Positions 54,478 through 61,824 of a DNA stretch of 64,000 nt are shown piece by piece. The DNA is from Hyphomicrobium_A sp044507625. GTDB lineage: Bacteria; Pseudomonadota; Alphaproteobacteria; Rhizobiales; Hyphomicrobiaceae. Both the position numbers and the translations under genes were made by a program. The notes beneath the pieces were generated by a model that worked only from the letters and a program-made list of their open reading frames with translations, had not been told where the DNA came from and did no database searches. The stretch is taken from positions 5,414-69,413 of the forward strand of contig JBIQJE010000018.1 in assembly GCA_044507625.1 (NCBI GenBank), in the 5' to 3' direction. Numbering within the stretch: the first letter of the stretch is position 1; every line of letters begins with the position of its first letter.

Positions 54478-55575
54478 ATGCCAAAGCGCGTCTTCAGTTT
54501 TGCGGCCGGTTCCTGCCCATTGCCCCTGCAGGTGAAGGAGCAAGTCGCGCGCGACATCATCGACTGGGAAGGACGCGGCCTCTCCGCACTCGAGATTCCA
54601 TTCACGAGCGCAGAATTCGAAGCGGTCCTGACGGCAGCCAAAGACGATCTGCGGCTCCTGCTCGGAATACCGCGATCCTACGAGGTGCTCTTCCTGCAAG
54701 GCGGGGCGACAGCGCAGTTTGGGATGCTGCCGCTGAATTTGCGCGGGCCGGCGGGCCACTGCGAATATGTCGAGAGCGGATACTGGTCGCGCCGCGCGAT
54801 CGCCGAGGCCCAGGGTGTATGCGGTGGCAGTAACGGCGCACGCGGCGTGCGCGTCATCGCCACGGGCACCGCAACCCGGCCGCCGAGCCCTGGCACGTGG
54901 CGTCATGGGCCAGGCGCCGCCTATTGCCATTTCACCAGTAACGAGTCGGCTGACGGGCTCCAGTTCCGCGACTTTCCCAATGGCGGAGAAGCACCGTTGG
55001 TGGTCGATATGACGGGCGACTTCCTCACGCGCCCGGTTCCGGTAAATCGTTTCGGGCTCATCTATGCAAGCGCGCAGAAGTCGCTCGGCGCGACCGGTTT
55101 GACCATTGTGATCGTGCGTGCCGATCTATTGGACCGGGCGCGGGCCGACATCCCGGTGCCGTTCAATTATGCGCTGCAGACCGCCGCCGGGTCGAAGGTC
55201 AATACGCCGCCGGCATTCGCGATCATGATCGCCGCACGCATGCTGCGATGGCTGGTCGAAAGCGGCGGACTTCAGTTCGCGTCGATGCAAGGCCGTGAGA
55301 GGAGCGCAAAGCTATACGCTGCCATCGACGCAAGCGGATTTTACCGCGCGCCCATTGCATGCGACGCCCGCTCGGCGGTGAATGTCTGCTTCCATCTTCC
55401 AAACGAGCGCCTCGAAGAAGTGTTCGCGCACGAAGCCGAAACGCACGGGCTCCTCCACCTGCGTGGCCATCCTCGCGTGGGTGGGCTGCGTGCATCGATC
55501 TTCAATGCGACGCCGGACGAGGCTATCGAGGCGCTGCTTGATTTCATGGACGAATTCCGGGTGCGCAACGTCTGA
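54478..55575 (+). CDS. SerC-like PLP aminotransferase
   Basis: 365 residues from ATG 54478. Phosphoserine aminotransferase pattern throughout: FAAGSCPLPLQV, LFLQGGATAQFG, YCHFTSNESADGLQF, DMTGDFLTRPV, K201 in SAQKSLGATGLTIVIVR, KVNTPPAFAIMI and LRASIFNATPDEAI. SerC makes phosphoserine and 3-hydroxy-4-phosphohydroxythreonine (vitamin B6 route). No serA or serB is adjacent, so this is either the cell's SerC or a paralogue recruited to the pqq-type operon. Some usual residues differ (CPLP for GPLP). Confidence 0.85.
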   Translation: MPKRVFSFAAGSCPLPLQVKEQVARDIIDWEGRGLSALEIPFTSAEFEAVLTAAKDDLRLLLGIPRSYEVLFLQGGATAQFGMLPLNLRGPAGHCEYVESGYWSRRAIAEAQGVCGGSNGARGVRVIATGTATRPPSPGTWRHGPGAAYCHFTSNESADGLQFRDFPNGGEAPLVVDMTGDFLTRPVPVNRFGLIYASAQKSLGATGLTIVIVRADLLDRARADIPVPFNYALQTAAGSKVNTPPAFAIMIAARMLRWLVESGGLQFASMQGRERSAKLYAAIDASGFYRAPIACDARSAVNVCFHLPNERLEEVFAHEAETHGLLHLRGHPRVGGLRASIFNATPDEAIEALLDFMDEFRVRNV

Positions 55576-55630
55576 CGCTGGCGAATGAAACAGTTCCAAC
55601 AGCGTATGCTCGCCGAGTAGGGAGCGAGGG

Positions 55631-56578
55631 TTAACCCAGGGGCTGCGCGTCGGCGAGCGGCGCCGGCACGAAGCGCGCGCCCACCTCGCCATGGATAAAG
55701 CCGTTGGAGAAATCGACGCCGGGACAAATGCCCCGTAACGCGGCCAGCGCGGACTGAGGCTCGCGCCGCCGGTCGACGACATCCCGGAAGAGATGCGCAA
55801 CCGCAACCATGTCGACCGTGTGCGGGGAAAGCCGCAGCGAGCCGACGCCGACGTCGGCCAGCGTTGCAACCTCATTCAGCAAGCAAGAATAGGTGTGCGA
55901 GAGCGTCTGCACGCCATTGACGGTGAGAAATTTCTGGTCATCTACGGTCGCGACGGGAAGCCCGTCCGGGTCTTGATCGCAGACGAACTGACAGGAATCC
56001 TTCACGCGTCCGTGGAGACGCGCATGATAGCAGCGCGCGGAAATCGCGAGCGGAGCGCGCCCGAAGGCCCACACCTCGATGGCGGCCCCAGGCGTGGCCC
56101 TCGCAATCGCGTCAATCGAGGCGAGGGGAAGCTCCGGCGGCAGGCAGATCCGCGCCGCACCGCGCGAGGCGAGGAATTGCGCAGTGCGCTCGTTATAGAC
56201 ATTGACGAGTGGCCCAATGGCGTGGGGCCGGGGCTGCAGCAACCGCAGCATCGAGATGTCGTTGGCTTCGATCATCTGGGCGCTTTCGCGCAGCGCGCTT
56301 TCGGCCCGCAGTTCGCGGTCGAGTGTCGGCAGTGCAAGCGAGCTCAGGAGAACGACTTTTCCGGCCCCTTCCAGCCGATCGACGACGTCGGCAATGACGC
56401 TGCTATAGAATGGTTGCCGGCGCGAGCAGACGACCTCACCGACGCAGACCCGCTCGACTGGCGCTTCGTCCGCAATTCGGAAATAGAAGTCGCGCCATTG
56501 CTCGGCCGGCCAGTTAAAAAGCACCGGACCCATGGTGAGCGTCATCGCTCTCGGCATCATCGGCTTCAGACCGGTCAT
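55631..56578 (-). CDS. UbiV, U32-family iron-sulfur protein
   Basis: 315 residues from ATG 56578, overlapping the ubiU stop (ATGA). C45, then C183-x12-C196-x3-C200; the last three match E. coli UbiV spacing (C180, C193, C197), which with C39 hold a 4Fe-4S cluster. UbiV and UbiU form a complex needed for O2-independent hydroxylation steps of ubiquinone synthesis. Convergent with the SerC-like gene. Confidence 0.9.
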   Translation of the reverse strand: MTGLKPMMPRAMTLTMGPVLFNWPAEQWRDFYFRIADEAPVERVCVGEVVCSRRQPFYSSVIADVVDRLEGAGKVVLLSSLALPTLDRELRAESALRESAQMIEANDISMLRLLQPRPHAIGPLVNVYNERTAQFLASRGAARICLPPELPLASIDAIARATPGAAIEVWAFGRAPLAISARCYHARLHGRVKDSCQFVCDQDPDGLPVATVDDQKFLTVNGVQTLSHTYSCLLNEVATLADVGVGSLRLSPHTVDMVAVAHLFRDVVDRRREPQSALAALRGICPGVDFSNGFIHGEVGARFVPAPLADAQPLG

Positions 56579-57573
56579 CGCCACGTTTTCAGGTATCCGC
56601 CGCAGGTCGCGCTCTGCCCTTCGGCGAGCGCCGTGAGAGTCCCGGCCGGTGCAACTGCGCCCCGTTCCAGCGCATCGACGGCCTCGCGAAAGGTTCTGAC
56701 GACGGCGCTGACATAGGCGCGGCCCCGTTGGCGCCCTTCGATCTTGAGAGCTTTGACGCCGGCATCGCGCAGTGCGGGCAGGAGCACGCGCGCATCGAGG
56801 CTGACCGGGTCTTCGAAGATATGGGCCGCACCGAATCTCGTTTTGAACCGCCCCTTGCACAGCGTGGGGTAGCCGACCGACTGATCGCTCGGCACGCGAT
56901 TGATCGTGAAGTCGCCGAGGCGCGAAACCAGCGATCCGTCTTCCTCTTTGTAGCTCACGTGGCTTGCAGGCGAGCAAACGCCGTGCATGTTGGGAGACTT
57001 GCCGCTGGCGTAGGAGGAAAGCGAGCAGCGTCCTTCTTCCATGACGCAAAGACCGCCGAACACGAAGACTTCGGTTTCGCAGGGAACGGCCCGCGTCATC
57101 TTCGCAATTTCAGGAACGCTCAACACGCGCGGAAGCACGACGCGCTTGACCGAGAACGCTTCCACATAGAAGGCGATCGCTTCCGCATTGGCCGCACCCG
57201 CCTGAACGGAGAGGTGAAGCCGCAGGTTGGGATGCTTTTCCGCGGCGTAGGCCAGAAGCCCGAGGTCTGCCAATATGACCGCGTCAGCTTTGTAAGCGGC
57301 CGCATCGTCCACGGCACGCAACCACGGCTCGATATCCCCCGCCCGGGGAAACGTGTTGATCGCAACGAGCACCTTCGCGCCTTTATGGTGCGCAAACATG
57401 ATGGCTTGCCGAAGCTCGCTGCGGCTGAAATTGAGACCGGGAAAATTCCGTGCATTGGTTTCGTCACGGAAGCCGCAGTAGACCGCATCGGCACCACCTT
57501 CGATGGCTGCGCGCAGTGCGGCCGGCGTTCCTGCTGGGCAGACCAGCTCGAGCGTGCCTTCCGATGCACCCAT
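56575..57573 (-). CDS. UbiU, U32-family iron-sulfur protein
   Basis: 332 residues from ATG 57573 (GAGG 7 bp upstream; a GTG at 57579 is possible). Cysteines C176, C183, C200 and C239 have exactly the spacing of the cluster ligands of E. coli UbiU (169, 176, 193, 232). N-terminal barrel ELVCPAGTPAALRAAIEGGADAVY. It works with UbiV in anaerobic ubiquinone hydroxylation, for which prephenate serves as oxygen donor in E. coli. Confidence 0.93.
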   Translation of the reverse strand: MGASEGTLELVCPAGTPAALRAAIEGGADAVYCGFRDETNARNFPGLNFSRSELRQAIMFAHHKGAKVLVAINTFPRAGDIEPWLRAVDDAAAYKADAVILADLGLLAYAAEKHPNLRLHLSVQAGAANAEAIAFYVEAFSVKRVVLPRVLSVPEIAKMTRAVPCETEVFVFGGLCVMEEGRCSLSSYASGKSPNMHGVCSPASHVSYKEEDGSLVSRLGDFTINRVPSDQSVGYPTLCKGRFKTRFGAAHIFEDPVSLDARVLLPALRDAGVKALKIEGRQRGRAYVSAVVRTFREAVDALERGAVAPAGTLTALAEGQSATCGGYLKTWR

Positions 57574-57588
57574 AGGCACCTCAACCGT

Positions 57589-58128
57589 TCACATGCGTTG
57601 TGAGAAGAGCTTGTTTTTGAGCGAGCCGAGAGGTTCGCCGGCCATGCTGACCGCCTGGCTCGCCAGCGGTCCGATGCTCGCCGCGATCTCGTCGACAAAG
57701 TCGATCTGAGCATCGTCGATCGCATTCCGTAGGGCCACGACAGCGCCGATATCCCCCTCGACCGAGATGTCACGGGAGAAGAAGAGCGCATCGCCATCAT
57801 AGGTGCCATCCGCAAGCCCAAGGAGGGCGAGCAGCGGCCCGCGTATGGTCGCGATCACGGATGTTGATTGCAGATGGCGGCCGACGTGCAGCGCGATGTC
57901 GCTGGCGCGCGGCTCGATGATGATCGCGAACGGCGCATCCGTCGGCGCGATCCTGATGCCGCAATCGCTATACGCTTCGAGTCGCTCCACGAGCCCGGGA
58001 TGCCTCCGAGCGATGCTCGCCGAAAGGCGCTGCAGAGAAAGCCGCAGCGGTAGCAACGGCAGCTGCCGCATCGCCCATACGGCAATCGCTGGCAGCGCGT
58101 GCGGTGATGTCTGCGATGTCTGGCCCAT
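57589..58128 (-). CDS. UbiT, SCP2-domain lipid carrier
   Basis: 179 residues with an SCP2 sterol-carrier fold (FAIIIEPRASDIALHVG, IRGPLLALLGLADG, DALFFSRDISVEGD). In E. coli, UbiT binds ubiquinone intermediates and is needed only anaerobically. First gene of the ubiTUV operon. The box at 58161-58174 is just 33 bp upstream, so a later start such as 58071 or a very short leader is possible. Confidence 0.88.
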   Translation of the reverse strand: MGQTSQTSPHALPAIAVWAMRQLPLLPLRLSLQRLSASIARRHPGLVERLEAYSDCGIRIAPTDAPFAIIIEPRASDIALHVGRHLQSTSVIATIRGPLLALLGLADGTYDGDALFFSRDISVEGDIGAVVALRNAIDDAQIDFVDEIAASIGPLASQAVSMAGEPLGSLKNKLFSQRM

Positions 58129-58160
58129 GCCTCCATGTAGGGCAGGGCTCAGTAAAATGG

Positions 58161-58174
58161 CCTAACCGAAATCA
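58161..58174. promoter_or_regulatory. Crp/Fnr-type box between ubiT and ubiD
   Basis: CTAACCGAAATCAA. One arm is imperfect but it matches the acpXL box at 12 of 14 positions. It lies in the 101-bp divergent promoter region. Confidence 0.55.
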
Positions 58175-58229
58175 AATCGAGGGAGAAAAGGTATGCCCAT
58201 AGTCGAATGAGAATGGCAGGGGAAGCGCA

Positions 58230-59759
58230 ATGCGCGATCTACCGCGATTTCGCGATCTGCGCGCGTTTCTCGGCTACCTCGAGCTGAACGGTCAGCTTGT
58301 GCGGGTTCGGGCGCCGGTGTCGACCGTGCAGGAAATGACCGAGATACACAGACGCACGCTTTGTGCCGGCGGGCCTGCGCTCTGCTTCGAAAATGCTGTG
58401 CGCGCCGATGGATGCGCGTCGGACGTTCCGGTGATCGTGAACCTGTTCGGCTCCGCCGAGCGGGTCGCCTGGGGGCTCGGCGTCGAGCGCGATGGCCTCC
58501 GCACGCTTGGCAAGAAGTTGGCGGCCCTACGCGATATGAAACCCGTCGACGGCGTCGGTGGCATGCTGGGCCGTTGGCCGCTCGTGAAAGCGGCCTACGC
58601 GACGATGCCGGTCGCCGTGACGCGAGCGCCGGTGCAGCAGCGGGTTTACCGTGGCGCTGAAATCGATCTTTCGACGCTGCCCATCCAGACCTGCTGGCCC
58701 GACGAGCCGGCACCGCTGATCACGTGGCCCCTCGTCATCACAAAGCCGCCCGGTGAAGAAGGCAGCCACGACATCAACATGGGCGTCTACCGGATGCAGG
58801 TGCTGGGGCCGAAGCGTGCGATCGTGCGCTGGCTTGCCCACCGCGGCGGAGCAGCCCACCACAGGCGCTGGGTCGCGGCGGATGAGGATATGCCGGTAGC
58901 GATCGTGATCGGCGCCGATCCCGCGACGATGCTGTCGGCGGTGCTGCCGCTGCCCGAGAGCATATCGGAGCTGGGTTTCTCCGGGGTCTTGCGCGGGGAA
59001 CGGCCGCGCCTGACGCAGTGCCTCACCGTGCCGCTCATGGTTCCTGCGGACGCGGAAATCGTCATCGAGGGGTTCGTGTCCGCGCGCGAGACCGCGCCGG
59101 AGGGCCCCTACGGCGATCACACCGGCTATTACAACGCGGTCGCCGATTTTCCTGTGATGGAGGTGACGGCGATCACGACGCGGGAAGCCCCATTCTACGT
59201 TTCGACCTTCACCGGTCGCCCACCGGATGAGCCTTCCGTCATTGGGACAGTGCTCAACGAGCTTTTCGTGCCGGTTCTGCGTAGCCAACTGCCGGAGGTC
59301 GTGGACTGCTGGTTTCCGCCCGACGCCTGTTCGTATCGTATGGCGATAGTATCTCTCCGTAAGACCTATGCGGGGCAGGCGCGCCGTACTATGATGGGGC
59401 TGTGGGGAATGCTGCCGCAGTTCTCCTACACCAAGCTCATCATAGTCGTTGATGATGACATCAACGTACGTGATTGGGCCGACGTGTCCTGGGCGCTGGC
59501 AACACGAATGGATCCCTCGCGCGACGCGATGCACATTCACAACACGCCCATCGACTATCTTGATTTTGCTTCGCCCGCGGAAGGCCTCGGCGGCAAGCTC
59601 GGTCTCGACGCGACCAACAAGATAGGCAGTGAAACGACCCGCGAATGGGGACGCAAGCTCGGCATGGATTCCGGTGTGGCGAAGAAAATCGACGCGCTGT
59701 GGGATGAGCTCGGCATCGGTCTGCGTAAGAAAGCCGGTAACGGAGCGGACGCGGCATGA
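58230..59759 (+). CDS. UbiD decarboxylase
   Basis: 509 residues. SHDINMGVYRMQVLGPKRAIVRWLAHRGGAAH, ARETAPEGPYGDHTGYY (catalytic Arg/Glu region) and HIHNTPIDYLDFASP near the end mark 3-polyprenyl-4-hydroxybenzoate decarboxylase, which uses prenylated FMN from UbiX. It starts an operon with ubiX. Grouped with ubiTUV it completes a local set for making ubiquinone without oxygen. Confidence 0.92.
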   Translation: MRDLPRFRDLRAFLGYLELNGQLVRVRAPVSTVQEMTEIHRRTLCAGGPALCFENAVRADGCASDVPVIVNLFGSAERVAWGLGVERDGLRTLGKKLAALRDMKPVDGVGGMLGRWPLVKAAYATMPVAVTRAPVQQRVYRGAEIDLSTLPIQTCWPDEPAPLITWPLVITKPPGEEGSHDINMGVYRMQVLGPKRAIVRWLAHRGGAAHHRRWVAADEDMPVAIVIGADPATMLSAVLPLPESISELGFSGVLRGERPRLTQCLTVPLMVPADAEIVIEGFVSARETAPEGPYGDHTGYYNAVADFPVMEVTAITTREAPFYVSTFTGRPPDEPSVIGTVLNELFVPVLRSQLPEVVDCWFPPDACSYRMAIVSLRKTYAGQARRTMMGLWGMLPQFSYTKLIIVVDDDINVRDWADVSWALATRMDPSRDAMHIHNTPIDYLDFASPAEGLGGKLGLDATNKIGSETTREWGRKLGMDSGVAKKIDALWDELGIGLRKKAGNGADAA

Positions 59760-60418
59760 ATTTCCACCGCATCGTACTCGGTATCAGTGGCGCTTCCGGC
59801 GCCAGTATCGGGGTGCGGATTGCCGAGCTGCTGCGAGCGACAGGTGGCGTGGAGGTGCACCTCGTCGTTTCCTCTGCGGGCGAACGGACACTCGCGCACG
59901 AGGTGGGCGCCGACGCGCTGGATCGCCTCAAGGCGTGCGTGGCGCGCCACTATCAGGTGAATGATATCGGCGCCACGATCGCGAGCGGATCGTTCGCGAC
60001 GGGAGGCATGATCATCGCCCCATGCTCGATGAGGACGCTCGCCTGCGTGGCGACGGGCGTCACCGAAAACCTGCTGACACGCGCGGCGGATGTGCATCTC
60101 AAGGAGCGGCGGCGGTTGGTGCTCATTGCGCGCGAAAGCCCGCTGCATCTGGGGCATCTACGCGCCATGGTGGCCGCAACGGAGTGCGGCGCGATCATCG
60201 CACCGCCGGTTCCCAGCTACTATCTCGCCCCACGTTCCGCCGCAGACATCACGGATCAGATCGCGCGGCGGGCGATCGATCTCCTCGACGTCATCACGCC
60301 GCGTCTTTCCTTGGCTTGGGATGGGACTAAAGATCTTCGAATCGGCGTGGTCCCCGCCCCGCCCGCCGTGATCAAGACAGTTTCGCCGTCATTCAATGGG
60401 CCAAGCCAATGCTCGTAG
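59756..60418 (+). CDS. UbiX flavin prenyltransferase
   Basis: 220 residues. LGISGASGASIGVRIAELL, GSFATGGMIIAPCSMRTLA, RLVLIARESPLHLGHLRAM and PPVPSYYLAP are the UbiX signatures. It makes prenyl-FMN for UbiD. The ATG overlaps the ubiD stop. A C-terminal tail of about 20 residues goes past the usual end and overlaps the next gene by 10 bp. Confidence 0.93.
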   Translation: MNFHRIVLGISGASGASIGVRIAELLRATGGVEVHLVVSSAGERTLAHEVGADALDRLKACVARHYQVNDIGATIASGSFATGGMIIAPCSMRTLACVATGVTENLLTRAADVHLKERRRLVLIARESPLHLGHLRAMVAATECGAIIAPPVPSYYLAPRSAADITDQIARRAIDLLDVITPRLSLAWDGTKDLRIGVVPAPPAVIKTVSPSFNGPSQCS

Positions 60419-60756
60419 ATACCTCACATCCGGAACAAGTCTTCCACCGTCTGCGCCGCGTGCTCTCATCCCTATACCAGCACTGCGAATGTCGCGAGAA
60501 AATCAACGGAGCCCTCGACCGGTTCGAGGACCTCGAGCAGATGCGCGCCTTGAGAGCGGCGTTGGAAGAGGCGCGCCGGCAGAGGGATTGGATCGGCGCG
60601 CAGCTGAGTTTTCTCTCCGATCTGGATGACATCAACGAGCACGAGGCGGACCAGACCGTCTTCGAGGAAATGGCGATGCTGTTCGACGAGGTGACTGAGG
60701 CTGCGGCGCGCGCCGCAAAGATCATCCGCACCGCCGCCTCCCATGTCGAAGCCTGA
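60409..60756 (+). CDS. Small helical protein downstream of ubiX
   Basis: 115 residues, all-helical. HCECREK gives two cysteines near residue 25, followed by long charged heptad-like helices (QMRALRAALEEARRQRDW). No family recognised. Overlapping start with ubiX implies translation coupling and a role tied to the ubi or nos functions. Confidence 0.7.
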   Translation: MLVDTSHPEQVFHRLRRVLSSLYQHCECREKINGALDRFEDLEQMRALRAALEEARRQRDWIGAQLSFLSDLDDINEHEADQTVFEEMAMLFDEVTEAAARAAKIIRTAASHVEA

Positions 60757-60816
60757 TCACGGGCCTGGCCGCGTCGTGCGTTGCCGCCTTTATGCGGCAA
60801 CGGTGCACGCGCACAT

Positions 60817-61698
60817 CTATTTCGTTGCTTCGGAGCGAAGCTCCGGTGCCAGAGCGCCGAGCCTGTAGATGGCCGTATTTGCAAGCTCCTGGGCACAGCT
60901 GAGCACAGTTCCGTCTTGCGACACCTCGGCAAGACGCAAATACGCCTCCGCCAGATACTCCATCAGAGCGCCGACTTCGCGCGGGCCTTCGGCAGGAAGT
61001 GGAGGCGCGGAAAATTCAATCGTCGCCCGTGCGTGTAACGCCCCAAGCTTCGAGGCGGAGCTACGCGCGGCGGCAGCAAGCGACGACGCCAACGCGCGTC
61101 GTGACGCGAACGAGCCATCGCTCTCGATGAGGTCTGCCAGGTGCCGCTCACTCGCGGCAAGCGCCGCGAGGGTGACCGGCACCTCGCCAGCTGGCTCACC
61201 GCTGGTGCGGCCCGCATGGAATGCCTTGCGGCGTTCGCGGCGCAGAAGGCTGACGTGCTCGAGTTCCTCGAGTGCCATCCGTTCCGCCGCATCCTTCACG
61301 TCGGGCGTTTCGGCGTGAGCGGCGACGTAGGTCCAGAAAGCAAACGACCGCTGCTCGTGACGCACGGCGGATGCAAGCGCCTGATAGGGCGTCAGGAGGC
61401 TGGTCCCGGCCATCTCGTCGGGAGTCGCATCAAAGGTATCGGGGATTTCCCAAGGCGGCGTCGCATCCGCAGGTGTGGCTTCGTGGCTGGCCCAATCATC
61501 GACTTGCCGGATATGGCCGCGCTCCGTTTCGGCAAGATTGTCGAACAAGTCCGCCAGTGCAGTTTCGTCCTGCATGCGAAGCTGTCGCGACGTCTCGGTG
61601 TAGCGCGTTGCCGCGTCCAGTTCCATTGCGTGCGCGATCGAAAAAAACTCAGCCATCGAGCGGACCTGCCCGGCAGGCTCGTCTTTCAAGGATGTCAT
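60817..61698 (-). CDS. Ferritin-like / rubrerythrin-type di-iron protein
   Basis: 293 residues. An N-terminal four-helix domain shows AMELDAATRYTE, ETERGHIRQV, VRHEQRSFAFWTYVA and EELEHVSLLRRER, giving the ExxH-type iron ligands of the rubrerythrin family. The C-terminal half is Ala-rich helical. No rubredoxin-type Cys pair is seen. Divergent from nosR and shares its box at 61756-61769. Likely peroxide or oxygen protection in low-oxygen cells. Confidence 0.82.
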   Translation of the reverse strand: MTSLKDEPAGQVRSMAEFFSIAHAMELDAATRYTETSRQLRMQDETALADLFDNLAETERGHIRQVDDWASHEATPADATPPWEIPDTFDATPDEMAGTSLLTPYQALASAVRHEQRSFAFWTYVAAHAETPDVKDAAERMALEELEHVSLLRRERRKAFHAGRTSGEPAGEVPVTLAALAASERHLADLIESDGSFASRRALASSLAAAARSSASKLGALHARATIEFSAPPLPAEGPREVGALMEYLAEAYLRLAEVSQDGTVLSCAQELANTAIYRLGALAPELRSEATK

Positions 61699-61755
61699 GG
61701 CACCACGGTTCTCAATGAACGACAGCCGACCCTATGCGGAAGGGTGCTTTCCTTC

Positions 61756-61769
61756 TTGAGCGAGGTCAA
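61756..61769. promoter_or_regulatory. Crp/Fnr-type box between ferritin-like gene and nosR
   Basis: TTGAGCGAGGTCAA. Arms TTGAG/GTCAA with a 4-bp spacer, closest of the six to the classical Fnr/DNR consensus. It ends 55 bp before the nosR start. Confidence 0.6.
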
Positions 61770-61824
61770 TGCGAATATCACTATGCCTGTTGGATTGTGC
61801 GTCTGTGACTGAAGAGGTGCTGCT

